From NCBI GenBank assembly GCA_014379165.1, contig JACMMG010000041.1, forward strand, positions 1 to 13,627: a stretch of 13,627 bases of DNA, written 5' to 3'. The position numbers were made by a program, and so were the translations under genes. The first letter of the stretch is position 1, and the number at the start of each line of letters is the position of its first letter. This DNA is from Candidatus Parcubacteria bacterium (GTDB lineage: Bacteria > Patescibacteriota > Minisyncoccia > Phycocordibacterales > SBAW01). Shown piece after piece: positions 1 through 5,990 of this stretch. The notes below the pieces were generated by a model that was not told the DNA's origin, searched no databases, and worked only from the letters and a program-made list of their open reading frames with translations.

Positions 1-242
1 TTCTGCTTTCGCGGCGAAAAGCCTGCCATGGGCCAATCCCCTTCCTGTGCACTCCTTTGCGATTTGTAGTGGAACATTCCAAACCCGACAATGCTCGAGC
101 CCCACATGCGCGGTTTTTCCTTCGTAACTTCCTGCATCAGCTTTAGAACCTGCTGTGCATCCTTGCGCCGCCTTTCGTCTTTTACAGACTCCAAGAATTC
201 TTTAACGCTCGCAGTAGTAACTTTTGTCTTAACCTCAGCCAT
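1..242 (-). CDS. DUF1801 domain protein, C-terminus cut by window edge
   Basis: The reading frame starts at the ATG at 242..240 and stays open to base 1, giving about 80 residues. It begins MAEVKTKVTTASVKEFLESV and continues with motifs typical of the DUF1801 family: DERRRKDA (about residues 22-29), LMQEVT, PRMWGSSIVGFG (about residues 46-57), and EGDWPMAGFSPRKQ at the truncated end. DUF1801 proteins are small soluble proteins of about 120-140 residues, related to YdhG/frataxin-like folds, with no settled biochemical role. The gene lies 19 bases after the stop of the anchored protein at 262-813 on the same strand, so the two could be co-transcribed. No Shine-Dalgarno sequence is visible. The AT-rich TATATAAA stretch at 249-256 could instead be a -10 box for a separate leaderless transcript. 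Family assignment is by motif recognition and is fairly secure. Function is unknown. Confidence 0.85.
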   Translation of the reverse strand, partial: MAEVKTKVTTASVKEFLESVKDERRRKDAQQVLKLMQEVTKEKPRMWGSSIVGFGMFHYKSQRSAQEGDWPMAGFSPRKQ

Positions 243-261
243 ATGTAATTTATATATCTTA

Positions 262-813
262 CTAGCGAATGCCCGTATCGCAAGAAACGCTTGTGGTAGC
301 CGTATCGTTTATTCGCACACGTATAATCTCACTTGATGCACAGTACGGAAGCATATTTGCAGCAGCAACCGAACGGATACCATACTCACCCGGCAGTACA
401 TCTATCAAAAATGTTCCGTCACTCTTCGAACTAAATTCCTTTATAACACGCGACCCATCGGCACTAGTAAGCACAAGTCTGGTTTGGTAGGGCTTGTCAG
501 CACATTGATCCTCTGGCGGGTCTCGCATGACTGGGCACATGGGGCCAAGAAGTACCGTTCCTGAAATCGAACCCCAAGATTCAGCCACAGGCTCAAGACC
601 ATCATTAATTTTTTCTACAAAAAGTACCCCTTCGGCACTCCTGCATTGGCGCGGGTACGACTCCATAACAGGATTACCTGCAGCAACACACGCTTCAAAA
701 GAAGTGGCTTCAGGATTTTGTGCTCTACTCTGGGACAGAAAGTATCCCCCTGCACTTATAAGCCCGAGCACAAGTACTGTCAAAACAATTTTCTTTGATA
801 AATTCATACCCAT
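262..813 (-). CDS. Small membrane-anchored secreted protein, prealbumin-like domain
   Basis: The protein has 183 residues from ATG 813, or 181 from the in-frame ATG at 807. The N-terminus (MGMNLSKKIVLTVLVLGLIS) is a signal anchor or signal peptide. A short conserved block follows, FEACVAAGNPVMESYPRQC, a Cys-containing motif I recall from many CPR secreted proteins. The second half starts at SWGSISGTVLLGP. It has four cysteines and the pattern 'G.F.+DVLPGEY' (SDGTFLIDVLPGEYGI), which looks like a carboxypeptidase-regulatory or prealbumin-like beta-sandwich. I see no catalytic motif, so a structural or ligand-binding role outside the membrane is an inference. A longer frame reaches back to 1062 but is Cys/Arg-rich, has no family resemblance and overlaps the divergent promoter region, so I use the start next to the signal sequence. 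An extended -10 box lies 12 bases before this ATG. Confidence 0.85.
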   Translation of the reverse strand: MGMNLSKKIVLTVLVLGLISAGGYFLSQSRAQNPEATSFEACVAAGNPVMESYPRQCRSAEGVLFVEKINDGLEPVAESWGSISGTVLLGPMCPVMRDPPEDQCADKPYQTRLVLTSADGSRVIKEFSSKSDGTFLIDVLPGEYGIRSVAAANMLPYCASSEIIRVRINDTATTSVSCDTGIR

Positions 814-825
814 GGGAGTCTTCCC

Positions 826-834
826 ACTATAGCA
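826..834 (-). promoter_or_regulatory. Extended -10 promoter element for the 262-813 gene
   Basis: On the minus strand the sequence reads TGC-TATAGT, an extended -10 with 5 of 6 matches to TATAAT. It ends 12 bases before the ATG at 813. I see no convincing -35 box. The implied transcription start leaves a leader of about 6-12 bases. The sequence between is GGGAAGACTCCC, whose GGGAAG could act only as a very weak ribosome binding site. Confidence 0.45.
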
Positions 835-974
835 AACTGGCCCCGTGACACTATGTCGGCACTTTTTTAACCTATTTTCCTCTCCTTTGTGTCTGTATAA
901 AAAGAAGTCCCTATTATTTACTTTTCTGCCTACTATGATATTTTCAAACTTGAGTCGCATGCAACCGCATCGAC

Positions 975-982
975 AAGGAGGG
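975..982 (+). promoter_or_regulatory. Consensus ribosome binding site deciding the start at 990
   Basis: AAGGAGGG lies 7 bases before ATG 990. It is the best Shine-Dalgarno match in the window and settles the start of the orphan gene. A TATGAT hexamer at 934-939 is a possible -10 box, without an obvious -35. Confidence 0.8.
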
Positions 983-989
983 TTCTTAA

Positions 990-1364
990 ATGTCGCAGCA
1001 AGGCACATTTCGACCGACGAGCACTTCGCTTGATCCGGAAGTAACCTACACCCTTGGCGCATCTCCCGGGGGCGGGCCGCTCTTTTACCCGCTCGGCGGA
1101 AACATGAGCAGCTATATTGCCCGGCCTCGGTCGGGGCAAAAGCTGCGCTTCGAGCGCGTGCCGGCGAAAATCAACTGCGGTATCGGAAAGGGTGAGCGCA
1201 GCGGACTTGAAAGCGAGTTCGTGGCAACTTTAGTTCCGCCAAGAGGCAATCGTCCCACGCAGCTCCAACTGGAAGACCATTCGCTCATTCCCTTGGCGGC
1301 ACTTATCCCAGCAAGAGGCGCTTCTGACGAAACGCGGATTCTCGTCTCGCTGCAAGAAGGGTAG
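990..1364 (+). CDS. Orphan GC-rich 124-residue protein, function unknown
   Basis: I do not recognise this protein. It starts MSQQGTFRPTSTSLDPEV, is rich in Gly, Pro, Arg and Ser, and has no signal peptide or membrane segment. The middle carries RPRSGQKLRFERVPAKINCG and the C-terminal half has hydrophobic beta-like stretches (LESEFVATLVPP, HSLIPLAALIPARG, TRILVSLQ). It is probably a small, mostly beta soluble protein. Expression is well supported: a consensus ribosome binding site lies 7 bases upstream, and a clean intrinsic terminator lies 35 bases after the stop, so it seems to be a single-gene transcript. It is visibly richer in G+C than the envelope genes from 3223 to 7000 and resembles in composition the paralogous pair next to it. 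The minus-strand frame on top of it has no ribosome binding site and no recognisable content. Confidence 0.75.
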   Translation: MSQQGTFRPTSTSLDPEVTYTLGASPGGGPLFYPLGGNMSSYIARPRSGQKLRFERVPAKINCGIGKGERSGLESEFVATLVPPRGNRPTQLQLEDHSLIPLAALIPARGASDETRILVSLQEG

Positions 1365-1399
1365 ACCCGCAACTGACCCGCTCTCTTGCTCCTAACACA

Positions 1400-1428
1400 A
1401 ATCGGCCCCACGGGCCGATTATTTTTTA
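1400..1428 (+). terminator. Intrinsic terminator of the orphan gene
   Basis: AATCGGCCC (1400-1408) pairs perfectly with GGGCCGATT (1412-1420) across a CAC loop and is followed by ATTTTTTA. This is a 9-base-pair GC-rich stem with a T-run, oriented for the plus-strand gene ending at 1364. Confidence 0.9.
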
Positions 1429-1455
1429 TCTTCCATTTAAAAACTTTCTCACATA

Positions 1456-1489
1456 ATAAAAAAGCCGGGGGCGCTTTCGCGTCCCCGGC
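1456..1489 (-). terminator. Intrinsic terminator of the first paralogue
   Basis: The minus strand reads GCCGGGGACGC-GAAA-GCGCCCCCGGC followed by TTTTTTATT. The stem has 11 positions (1464-1474 with 1479-1489), one mismatch and a GNRA-type loop. It faces the plus-strand terminator at 1400-1428, so the two convergent genes are insulated from each other. Confidence 0.9.
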
Positions 1490-1507
1490 CCCAAAAGTTC
1501 GCCCCGC

Positions 1508-2131
1508 TCAGGCGTTGTCGAGCTCGGGAACACCCGTACCCCATGTGCCGATGCAATAGCGCTGGAAGAAACCCTTCCTAACCTGCAGAAGATAAGCCCC
1601 CTCGAGCGCCAACACCACCACCCGCGCACCAGGAATGCTTGCGGCATCGCGGGCCCGCTGGCGAAGGCGCGGCGACATGAGAGGAGCCTTTTCGACTGAA
1701 AGCTTCAACCAATATTTCGTCGCCAGAAAAAAGGGCGAAGGCGGTTCCATTTCCTCCATGCGGTACAGACAGCTGAAGATGGCGAGGTAGCCGACGACAA
1801 AGATCATGCCGGCGATCACCGCAGTGCCGATCGGGCCGAACGGTCCGCTCCATCCTAAGGAGCCAATACTGGCGGCGGCGTATAAGACGAACAAGAATGA
1901 CGCTAGGAAATGTCGAGGCCATAAGAAGGGAAGTTCTCCGATTCTCATCGTAACCTGCGGAATAAACCACAAATAGCGCCATACGCCGAACCGGAAGAAC
2001 GTCGCTCGCTCGTACTCGCGTATTCGCTCCAGGGACAATCGGGGAATCTCGCGACTTGCAAGATCAGCCCCAAGAGACCAGTGAGTGCCAGGCCAGGAAT
2101 TTGTGAGCCTTGTTAAAGCTGCATTCGTCAT
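1508..2131 (-). CDS. Two-pass membrane protein, copy 1 of a tandem paralogous pair
   Basis: The protein has 207 residues from ATG 2131 (MTNAALTRL...). A soluble N-terminal part of about 70 residues, containing EIPRLSLERIREYERATFF, precedes two hydrophobic segments (FLASFLFVLYAAASIGSLGW and IGTAVIAGMIFVVGYLAIF). A C-terminal soluble domain of about 75 residues ends in TGVPELDNA. The neighbour at 2293-2988 has the same plan and shares the blocks RARDAA, RVVVLAL, the R.G.F spacing and W.TGVPELDNA, so the two are paralogues. I recognise no named family. The soluble C-terminal domain, being the most conserved part, is probably the functional one. GAGGG lies 5 bases before the ATG. The frame extends upstream through a possible GTG at 2173, but the extension is poorly conserved between the copies. 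The shared 31-base element and terminator show that the gene was duplicated with its regulatory ends. Confidence 0.8.
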   Translation of the reverse strand: MTNAALTRLTNSWPGTHWSLGADLASREIPRLSLERIREYERATFFRFGVWRYLWFIPQVTMRIGELPFLWPRHFLASFLFVLYAAASIGSLGWSGPFGPIGTAVIAGMIFVVGYLAIFSCLYRMEEMEPPSPFFLATKYWLKLSVEKAPLMSPRLRQRARDAASIPGARVVVLALEGAYLLQVRKGFFQRYCIGTWGTGVPELDNA

Positions 2132-2183
2132 TGGACCCTCGCCCCTTTGTGCAACAGGTCCTTCTGCCACACTTCTACGGCAG

Positions 2184-2212
2184 AGCATGCCATTTTTTTC
2201 TTAACCTCGCAA
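2184..2212 (-). promoter_or_regulatory. Candidate promoter of paralogue 1, inside the shared repeat
   Basis: The minus strand reads TTGCGA (2212..2207), a 17-base spacer containing an A-tract, then CATGCT (2189..2184). The hexamers match the sigma-70 consensus at 4 and 3 of 6 positions, so this is weak alone. Support comes from the same arrangement at the same place before the second paralogue. Confidence 0.35.
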
Positions 2213-2216
2213 TTCC
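2186..2216 (-). repeat. 31-base direct repeat, copy 1 (5' region of paralogue 1)
   Basis: Bases 2186-2216 are identical to 3044-3074, 858 bases away. Each copy lies about 55 bases before the ATG of one paralogue. It contains an A-tract and the candidate -35 box. It is either a remnant of the duplication or a conserved promoter element. Confidence 0.9.
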
Positions 2217-2239
2217 TTTTTTCTCTAAAAAACTTTTAT

Positions 2240-2274
2240 AAAAATAGAGGCCGGAGTGCTTGCGCTCCCCGGCC
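2240..2274 (-). terminator. Probable intrinsic terminator of the second paralogue
   Basis: The minus strand reads GGCCGGGGAGCGCAAGCACTCCGGCC as an imperfect hairpin (GGCCGG/CCGGCC with a two-base bulge inside), then TCTATTTTTAT. Its sequence next to the gene, including CCCCGGCCCCAAAAGTTCG, matches the terminator region of paralogue 1 over 23 bases (2266-2288 against 1482-1504), which supports a common origin. The T-run is less perfect than in copy 1. Confidence 0.7.
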
Positions 2275-2292
2275 CCAAAAGTTCGCCCTGGT

Positions 2293-2988
2293 TCAGGCGT
2301 TGTCGAGCTCGGGAACGCCCGTTGCCCACGCGCCGATGTATTCCCGTTGCCATCCGAAGAGCCCGCGTCGTGCTTCCACGATCGGATCGTCGTCGAGTGC
2401 GAGTACGACGACACGTACGCCGGATATTTCAGCAGCATCGCGCGCTCGAAACTGAAGAGGTACCGGCATCCGAAGAGGATCCACCGCCCATTTCAGCGAG
2501 ACGGGATGCCAGTAGGACGCCGCGGCAATCACGTCGTCGATGAAGTCGAAGATTCCTTCAAACCTCCGGTGGGAATAGCGGATCCTGTCCAGAGCACTGA
2601 GGAGGAGAATGAGCCCGCCGAGGAAGATCAGCGTACCGAGAGCCGCAAAGGCAAACCCAGCGCCGGCCACCATGATGCTTCCAAGAAGAGGTGCCATTTC
2701 CGAGTTCAGCAGGAACATTCCCAGCATCAGCGTGGCCAAAACGGCCACACAACGCCAGAAGGTTCTGAAGCACGTCCGTGTCGTCGCCCAGACGAGGGTC
2801 GAGAGAGGCCAGAGGTAGCGCCCCGCCCCGTACCTGGTGTCGGCAAGCATTTTCCGCTTGTGTTTCCGCACCAATTCCTTGGACAGGGTCGGGATGCCGA
2901 GCTCGGCGAGTTCAGCCGTCAGGCTTTGCCGGCCAGAGGGAAACCACGCTGTGCCTACGGGCGCCATTGTCAACGATGCTATCGTCAT
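2293..2988 (-). CDS. Two-pass membrane protein, copy 2 of a tandem paralogous pair
   Basis: The protein has 231 residues from ATG 2988 (MTIASLTMAPVG...). It has the same architecture as copy 1. The soluble N-terminal part contains LGIPTLSKELVRKHKRKML. Two hydrophobic stretches follow (FWRCVAVLATLMLGMFLL, and a long one from MAPLLGSIMVAGAGFAF through LGGLILLLSAL). The soluble C-terminal domain has RARDAAEISGVRVVVLALDD and ends YIGAWATGVPELDNA. Orientation is uncertain, but the positive charges around the segments fit both ends being cytoplasmic. The plus strand carries an open frame of similar length here, but conservation between the two copies follows the minus-strand frame. AGG lies 6 bases before the ATG within GGGGACTAGGTCCA, which matches the start region of copy 1. 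Function unknown. Confidence 0.8.
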   Translation of the reverse strand: MTIASLTMAPVGTAWFPSGRQSLTAELAELGIPTLSKELVRKHKRKMLADTRYGAGRYLWPLSTLVWATTRTCFRTFWRCVAVLATLMLGMFLLNSEMAPLLGSIMVAGAGFAFAALGTLIFLGGLILLLSALDRIRYSHRRFEGIFDFIDDVIAAASYWHPVSLKWAVDPLRMPVPLQFRARDAAEISGVRVVVLALDDDPIVEARRGLFGWQREYIGAWATGVPELDNA

Positions 2989-3041
2989 TGGACCTAGTCC
3001 CCTTCTGCGCAACAAACGATTTTGCTGCACTTCTAGAGCAG

Positions 3042-3070
3042 ATCATGCCATTTTTTTCTTAACCTCGCAA
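3042..3070 (-). promoter_or_regulatory. Candidate promoter of paralogue 2, inside the shared repeat
   Basis: The minus strand reads TTGCGA (3070..3065), a 17-base spacer, then CATGAT (3047..3042, 4 of 6 matches to TATAAT). It sits in the same position as in copy 1 and leaves a leader of roughly 45 bases. Confidence 0.4.
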
Positions 3071-3074
3071 TTCC
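3044..3074 (-). repeat. 31-base direct repeat, copy 2 (5' region of paralogue 2)
   Basis: Identical to bases 2186-2216. Beyond the repeat the two upstream regions diverge, apart from short stretches such as CACTTCTA and CATTGGACC at the start codons. Confidence 0.9.
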
Positions 3075-3132
3075 CCGCCTCCTCTCTTTTTTCTACATCT
3101 TCCTTATTTACCAATTCACCACAAGAGTACTT

Positions 3133-3171
3133 CCTATTTCTACAATTGCTCACGCAATTAAGAAATATAGG
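3133..3171. repeat. Long imperfect hairpin between hydrolase gene and paralogue 2
   Basis: TATTTCT (3135-3141) pairs with AGAAATA (3161-3167), and inside it AATTGC (3144-3149) pairs with GCAATT (3154-3159) around a TCAC loop. That gives 13 paired bases with one small internal loop. It lies 52-90 bases after the hydrolase stop. No T-run follows on either strand, so it is not a standard terminator. It may still end or stabilise the hydrolase transcript. The rest of 3075-3222 shows nothing recognisable. Confidence 0.5.
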
Positions 3172-3222
3172 TCGCGGGCGAATTAGCCTATAAGCTCTCA
3201 CGGTTTAAATGAGTTTTAAATA

Positions 3223-5427
3223 TCAAATCGGCTCGTGGCCGGTGAAAACTTTGAAAATATAATCTTTTGCCGCAGTTGGCAGTGTCCAATGGTCAACAGC
3301 AAATTCTTTATCAACCGCCGCAAAATTTTCAATGCTTACGCGGGGCGTAAAGTCGTCACCACTGTCTACTAATGTTGATACGGGTTTGCCATGCGGCCAT
3401 AGTGGCACTTCATCAGACGGTTGCACGACAAACCCGCTTTGCGTTTGCACCTTCTGGGTATCGGCAAGAATTACCGAAGTCCGTACAGAGCCAGCAATAA
3501 GCTCATCGTAAAAGTTCGTAAGTATTTTTAAGATAAAAGGATTTTCTTCGTACCCATTTGGATACTGCAAAGACACTAATCCGGGCTCAAAGAGATAGTT
3601 ATATAAAGGCAGCATCTCTTTAAATGCCGGCGCGCGGTTGTCATGTATGTATGCAAATATATTTTCAAAACCGGCACTGTGCGCCTCTTGCATAAGAAAA
3701 TTTTGTGCCTGAGCATCTAGAGTAGGATTTCCAAAATCTATTTCCCCCGCTTCAACCATCTTGTATGCGTTTGGTAACCCCAGAAGCGGTGTTCCAAGAA
3801 GGACAAGCTGATCTACATCATTGCCATAGCTTGCACTATCAACATATTGCTGAGCTATAAAGCCGCCCGTGCCATGAGCTACGATATCGACCTTGCTGCA
3901 CCCGCAGATTGTTTTTATTTCTCCTATTTTATTTTCCAGCTCTTGTGCTGTTGAAACGTACGACTTCTGCCAGTCATATGGAAAAGTAAAAAGATCTTGC
4001 CCTTCTCCATAACTATTAGTTTTGAATGTGCTTATCAAACTATCGTATACATGGAGAGTCGGATTGATACTCCAAACACCGTTCTCTTTCCGTGAGCCAA
4101 ATAGTGTCGGAATAATAACCACAGGGTCATAACCACTTACCTGCGGCGCAGGAACTTCAAGCTGGGGTGGTACAACAGGATCATCAGTTGGTGGAGGATT
4201 AGATTCCACTACTGGCTCTGGTATTTCTTTTGGAGAATCGATTGACTCCTCAGAGACACTCGCTGTTTCTGCATCATCAGATGAGCTACTTTTTTTGCTA
4301 TTAAATATTTTTGCAACAGGATACGCCGTGCTGGGTATTTCAGTCTGTACTCCGAGCACTTCTCCCACAGGCTGAGGTTTTTCTACTATCTTCCCAGCAA
4401 GCACCACGGCAGCACCTTGATTTTTTATTAACTCTTCAACATCAACTCTTTCAAGACTCGGACCATACAGCGCTTTAAAAACTTCAAAGGTTGCTACATC
4501 TTGTGCAGGAGTCCCAACTTCAAATGAAAAAGGGTGAGTAATTTTTTCCGCAGCAGACGCAATAGTTATATAGCTTGCTTTTGCGAGTGCTGCAGTAATA
4601 CGAGCAGCTGCCACCGCTCCCTTATATCCCAGAATGGCTCCGTCTTTTATTGCAATTGCCGTTGGGTCCGTAACTTTAAAACCAAAGTCTTGGGCACGAT
4701 AGAGTGCCGTTACGGCAGGAGATGTAAAACACCCTTCCTGTGATGTTGTTTTTGTATTGGCCTTAAGACCTTCGAGTTCATTTGATATATCGGAGACTAT
4801 TCTCTCAGGAGCTTCGGCAAGATATGCGCTACTTAAAGAATGGCCCGGCCAATCTGTGAGCGCTTCGTCGACAGAAGAGACAAGATCAATATTGTTTGTG
4901 AGCGGTTTAAAACCAAATGAACGAACAAATCTGAGTAAGCTGTCGCCGGATGAGTTAAGATATTTCCCTTTGCCTGCAACAAAGCTTGCGGGTGTCGCAA
5001 TGTTATATATATTGATAGATTCTTTTGGAACCCCGTGCGCAATTAAATAATCATACATTGCGTTGGTGTAGTACGTACCTTGCGAATGCCCAACCAATAA
5101 AATTTTCTGGGTAGAGAGGTCATCGTGAAGATTGAGGAGTATGGTTTTCAGATCATAGTCATTCGTGACGCCCCGATCTTGTAGCCAAGTCTTGGCAATA
5201 TCCCCCACCCCCGTAATATGAGACGGGTTAAAACCATTGAGAAATTCTGCTCTGTGATCACCAGTAGCAGCTTCGTATTTGCGCCTCAAGGTCTTTAAGT
5301 CGTCCTGAGCTTGTTCCTTGGTCGTGAAAACACCATTTACGTATACGACCGTCACGTTGTCGGAGATACAAGAAGCAAAAACTGTGAACGGTAAAAAGAA
5401 AATTAGTCCTGCAAAGAAATATCGCAT
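3223..5427 (-). CDS. Secreted two-domain alpha/beta hydrolase, second domain LCAT-like and probably inactive
   Basis: The protein has 734 residues. Residues 1-20 (MRYFFAGLIFFLPFTVFASC) are a signal peptide. The Cys at 20 makes a lipoprotein possible, but the lipobox is poor. Domain 1 (about 25-215) is an alpha/beta hydrolase with nucleophile elbow GHSQG (Ser115) and likely acid and base at Asp181 (NNIDLVSS) and His196 (WPGHSLSSAYL). An Ala-rich helical stretch and a Ser/Pro/Glu-rich linker (about 375-430) follow. Domain 2 (about 432-730) resembles lecithin:cholesterol acyltransferase-like lipases: GYDPVVIIPTLFGS, FPYDWQKSY, VDIVAHGTGG, LVLLGTPLLGLP, GDDFTPRVS (Asp691) and DHWTLP (His713). The elbow reads AHGTGG where AHSMGG is usual, so Gly519 replaces the nucleophile. 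The gene overlaps the upstream EF-hand gene by 25 bases and has only a weak CAGAAG ribosome site, which suggests translational coupling. A lipid or ester substrate at the cell surface is an inference. Confidence 0.88.
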   Translation of the reverse strand: MRYFFAGLIFFLPFTVFASCISDNVTVVYVNGVFTTKEQAQDDLKTLRRKYEAATGDHRAEFLNGFNPSHITGVGDIAKTWLQDRGVTNDYDLKTILLNLHDDLSTQKILLVGHSQGTYYTNAMYDYLIAHGVPKESINIYNIATPASFVAGKGKYLNSSGDSLLRFVRSFGFKPLTNNIDLVSSVDEALTDWPGHSLSSAYLAEAPERIVSDISNELEGLKANTKTTSQEGCFTSPAVTALYRAQDFGFKVTDPTAIAIKDGAILGYKGAVAAARITAALAKASYITIASAAEKITHPFSFEVGTPAQDVATFEVFKALYGPSLERVDVEELIKNQGAAVVLAGKIVEKPQPVGEVLGVQTEIPSTAYPVAKIFNSKKSSSSDDAETASVSEESIDSPKEIPEPVVESNPPPTDDPVVPPQLEVPAPQVSGYDPVVIIPTLFGSRKENGVWSINPTLHVYDSLISTFKTNSYGEGQDLFTFPYDWQKSYVSTAQELENKIGEIKTICGCSKVDIVAHGTGGFIAQQYVDSASYGNDVDQLVLLGTPLLGLPNAYKMVEAGEIDFGNPTLDAQAQNFLMQEAHSAGFENIFAYIHDNRAPAFKEMLPLYNYLFEPGLVSLQYPNGYEENPFILKILTNFYDELIAGSVRTSVILADTQKVQTQSGFVVQPSDEVPLWPHGKPVSTLVDSGDDFTPRVSIENFAAVDKEFAVDHWTLPTAAKDYIFKVFTGHEPI

Positions 5428-5975
5428 ACTTCTGTATTTAAGAGTTTGTATGAAGTCATATACTTATCGAAAACTTCTTCTCTTTTTTGCCTGCGTACAT
5501 CGGTATTAAAAACAGCATCCTCAACCTCATGTATTTGCTGATCGTTGTCTCCTATGCACAGAGAGCCCCTGTCTTCTTCCTGTATCACTGCAACTAAAGT
5601 CTCTGAGTTAAAGACTTCTGTGAATTCCATTTGCAATTCTTTTGCGTATTGCAATTCAGCAGCGCGGATACGAGCATCACTTGGATATTTTGCAAAAATC
5701 GCAAGCTCAACATCATCCCGGATCCCGTTTTGATTATTATCTATTCCTGCAAGAGTGACATTATTTTCCTCTTCATTTGGCGGCAGCGGCAAATGCTCTC
5801 CCATTACGTCGGCCATTGTTAGCCTAGAAGCATGAATACGCGCCACGGCCTCCTCAGTACGCTCCTTCTCCCCTACTGCAGGGATGCGGTAAATGACAAG
5901 TGCCACATACAAAACCACCAGAATGCCGAGCGGCCACCTGAGAAATCTCCAAATCTTTATTAAAAACTCTTTCAT
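5403..5975 (-). CDS. Single-pass membrane protein with EF-hand-like calcium loop
   Basis: The protein has 190 residues. Residues 1-12 are basic and the membrane segment is WPLGILVVLYVALVIY (14-29), so most of the protein should lie outside the cytoplasm. Residues 79-90 read DNNQNGIRDDVE, a D-x-N-x-N-G...D-D-x-E loop of the kind found in prokaryotic EF-hand, dockerin and thrombospondin-3-like calcium sites. The remainder is predicted helical and charged, with three cysteines (140, 184 and none near the membrane), of which two could form a disulphide. I do not recognise a named family. AGAGGG lies 8 bases before the ATG. The gene starts 15 bases after the transposase stop and overlaps the hydrolase gene by 25 bases. 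The pair is probably one unit in which this protein anchors or assists the hydrolase, but that role is inferred from position only. Confidence 0.8.
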   Translation of the reverse strand: MKEFLIKIWRFLRWPLGILVVLYVALVIYRIPAVGEKERTEEAVARIHASRLTMADVMGEHLPLPPNEEENNVTLAGIDNNQNGIRDDVELAIFAKYPSDARIRAAELQYAKELQMEFTEVFNSETLVAVIQEEDRGSLCIGDNDQQIHEVEDAVFNTDVRRQKREEVFDKYMTSYKLLNTEVCDISLQD

Positions 5976-5990
5976 TTCAGCGCCCTCTTT

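Noticed and set aside
814..1062. N-terminal extension of the anchored protein at 262-813
   Set aside because: The extra residues are Cys/Arg-rich without recognisable features, would bury the signal peptide, and overlap the start of the orphan gene.
2260..2997. A 245-codon plus-strand frame over the second paralogue
   Set aside because: It is a GC-driven shadow. The minus-strand frame shares protein motifs with the neighbouring paralogue and has a start region and terminator, while the plus-strand product is Arg/Pro/Glu-rich with no family features.
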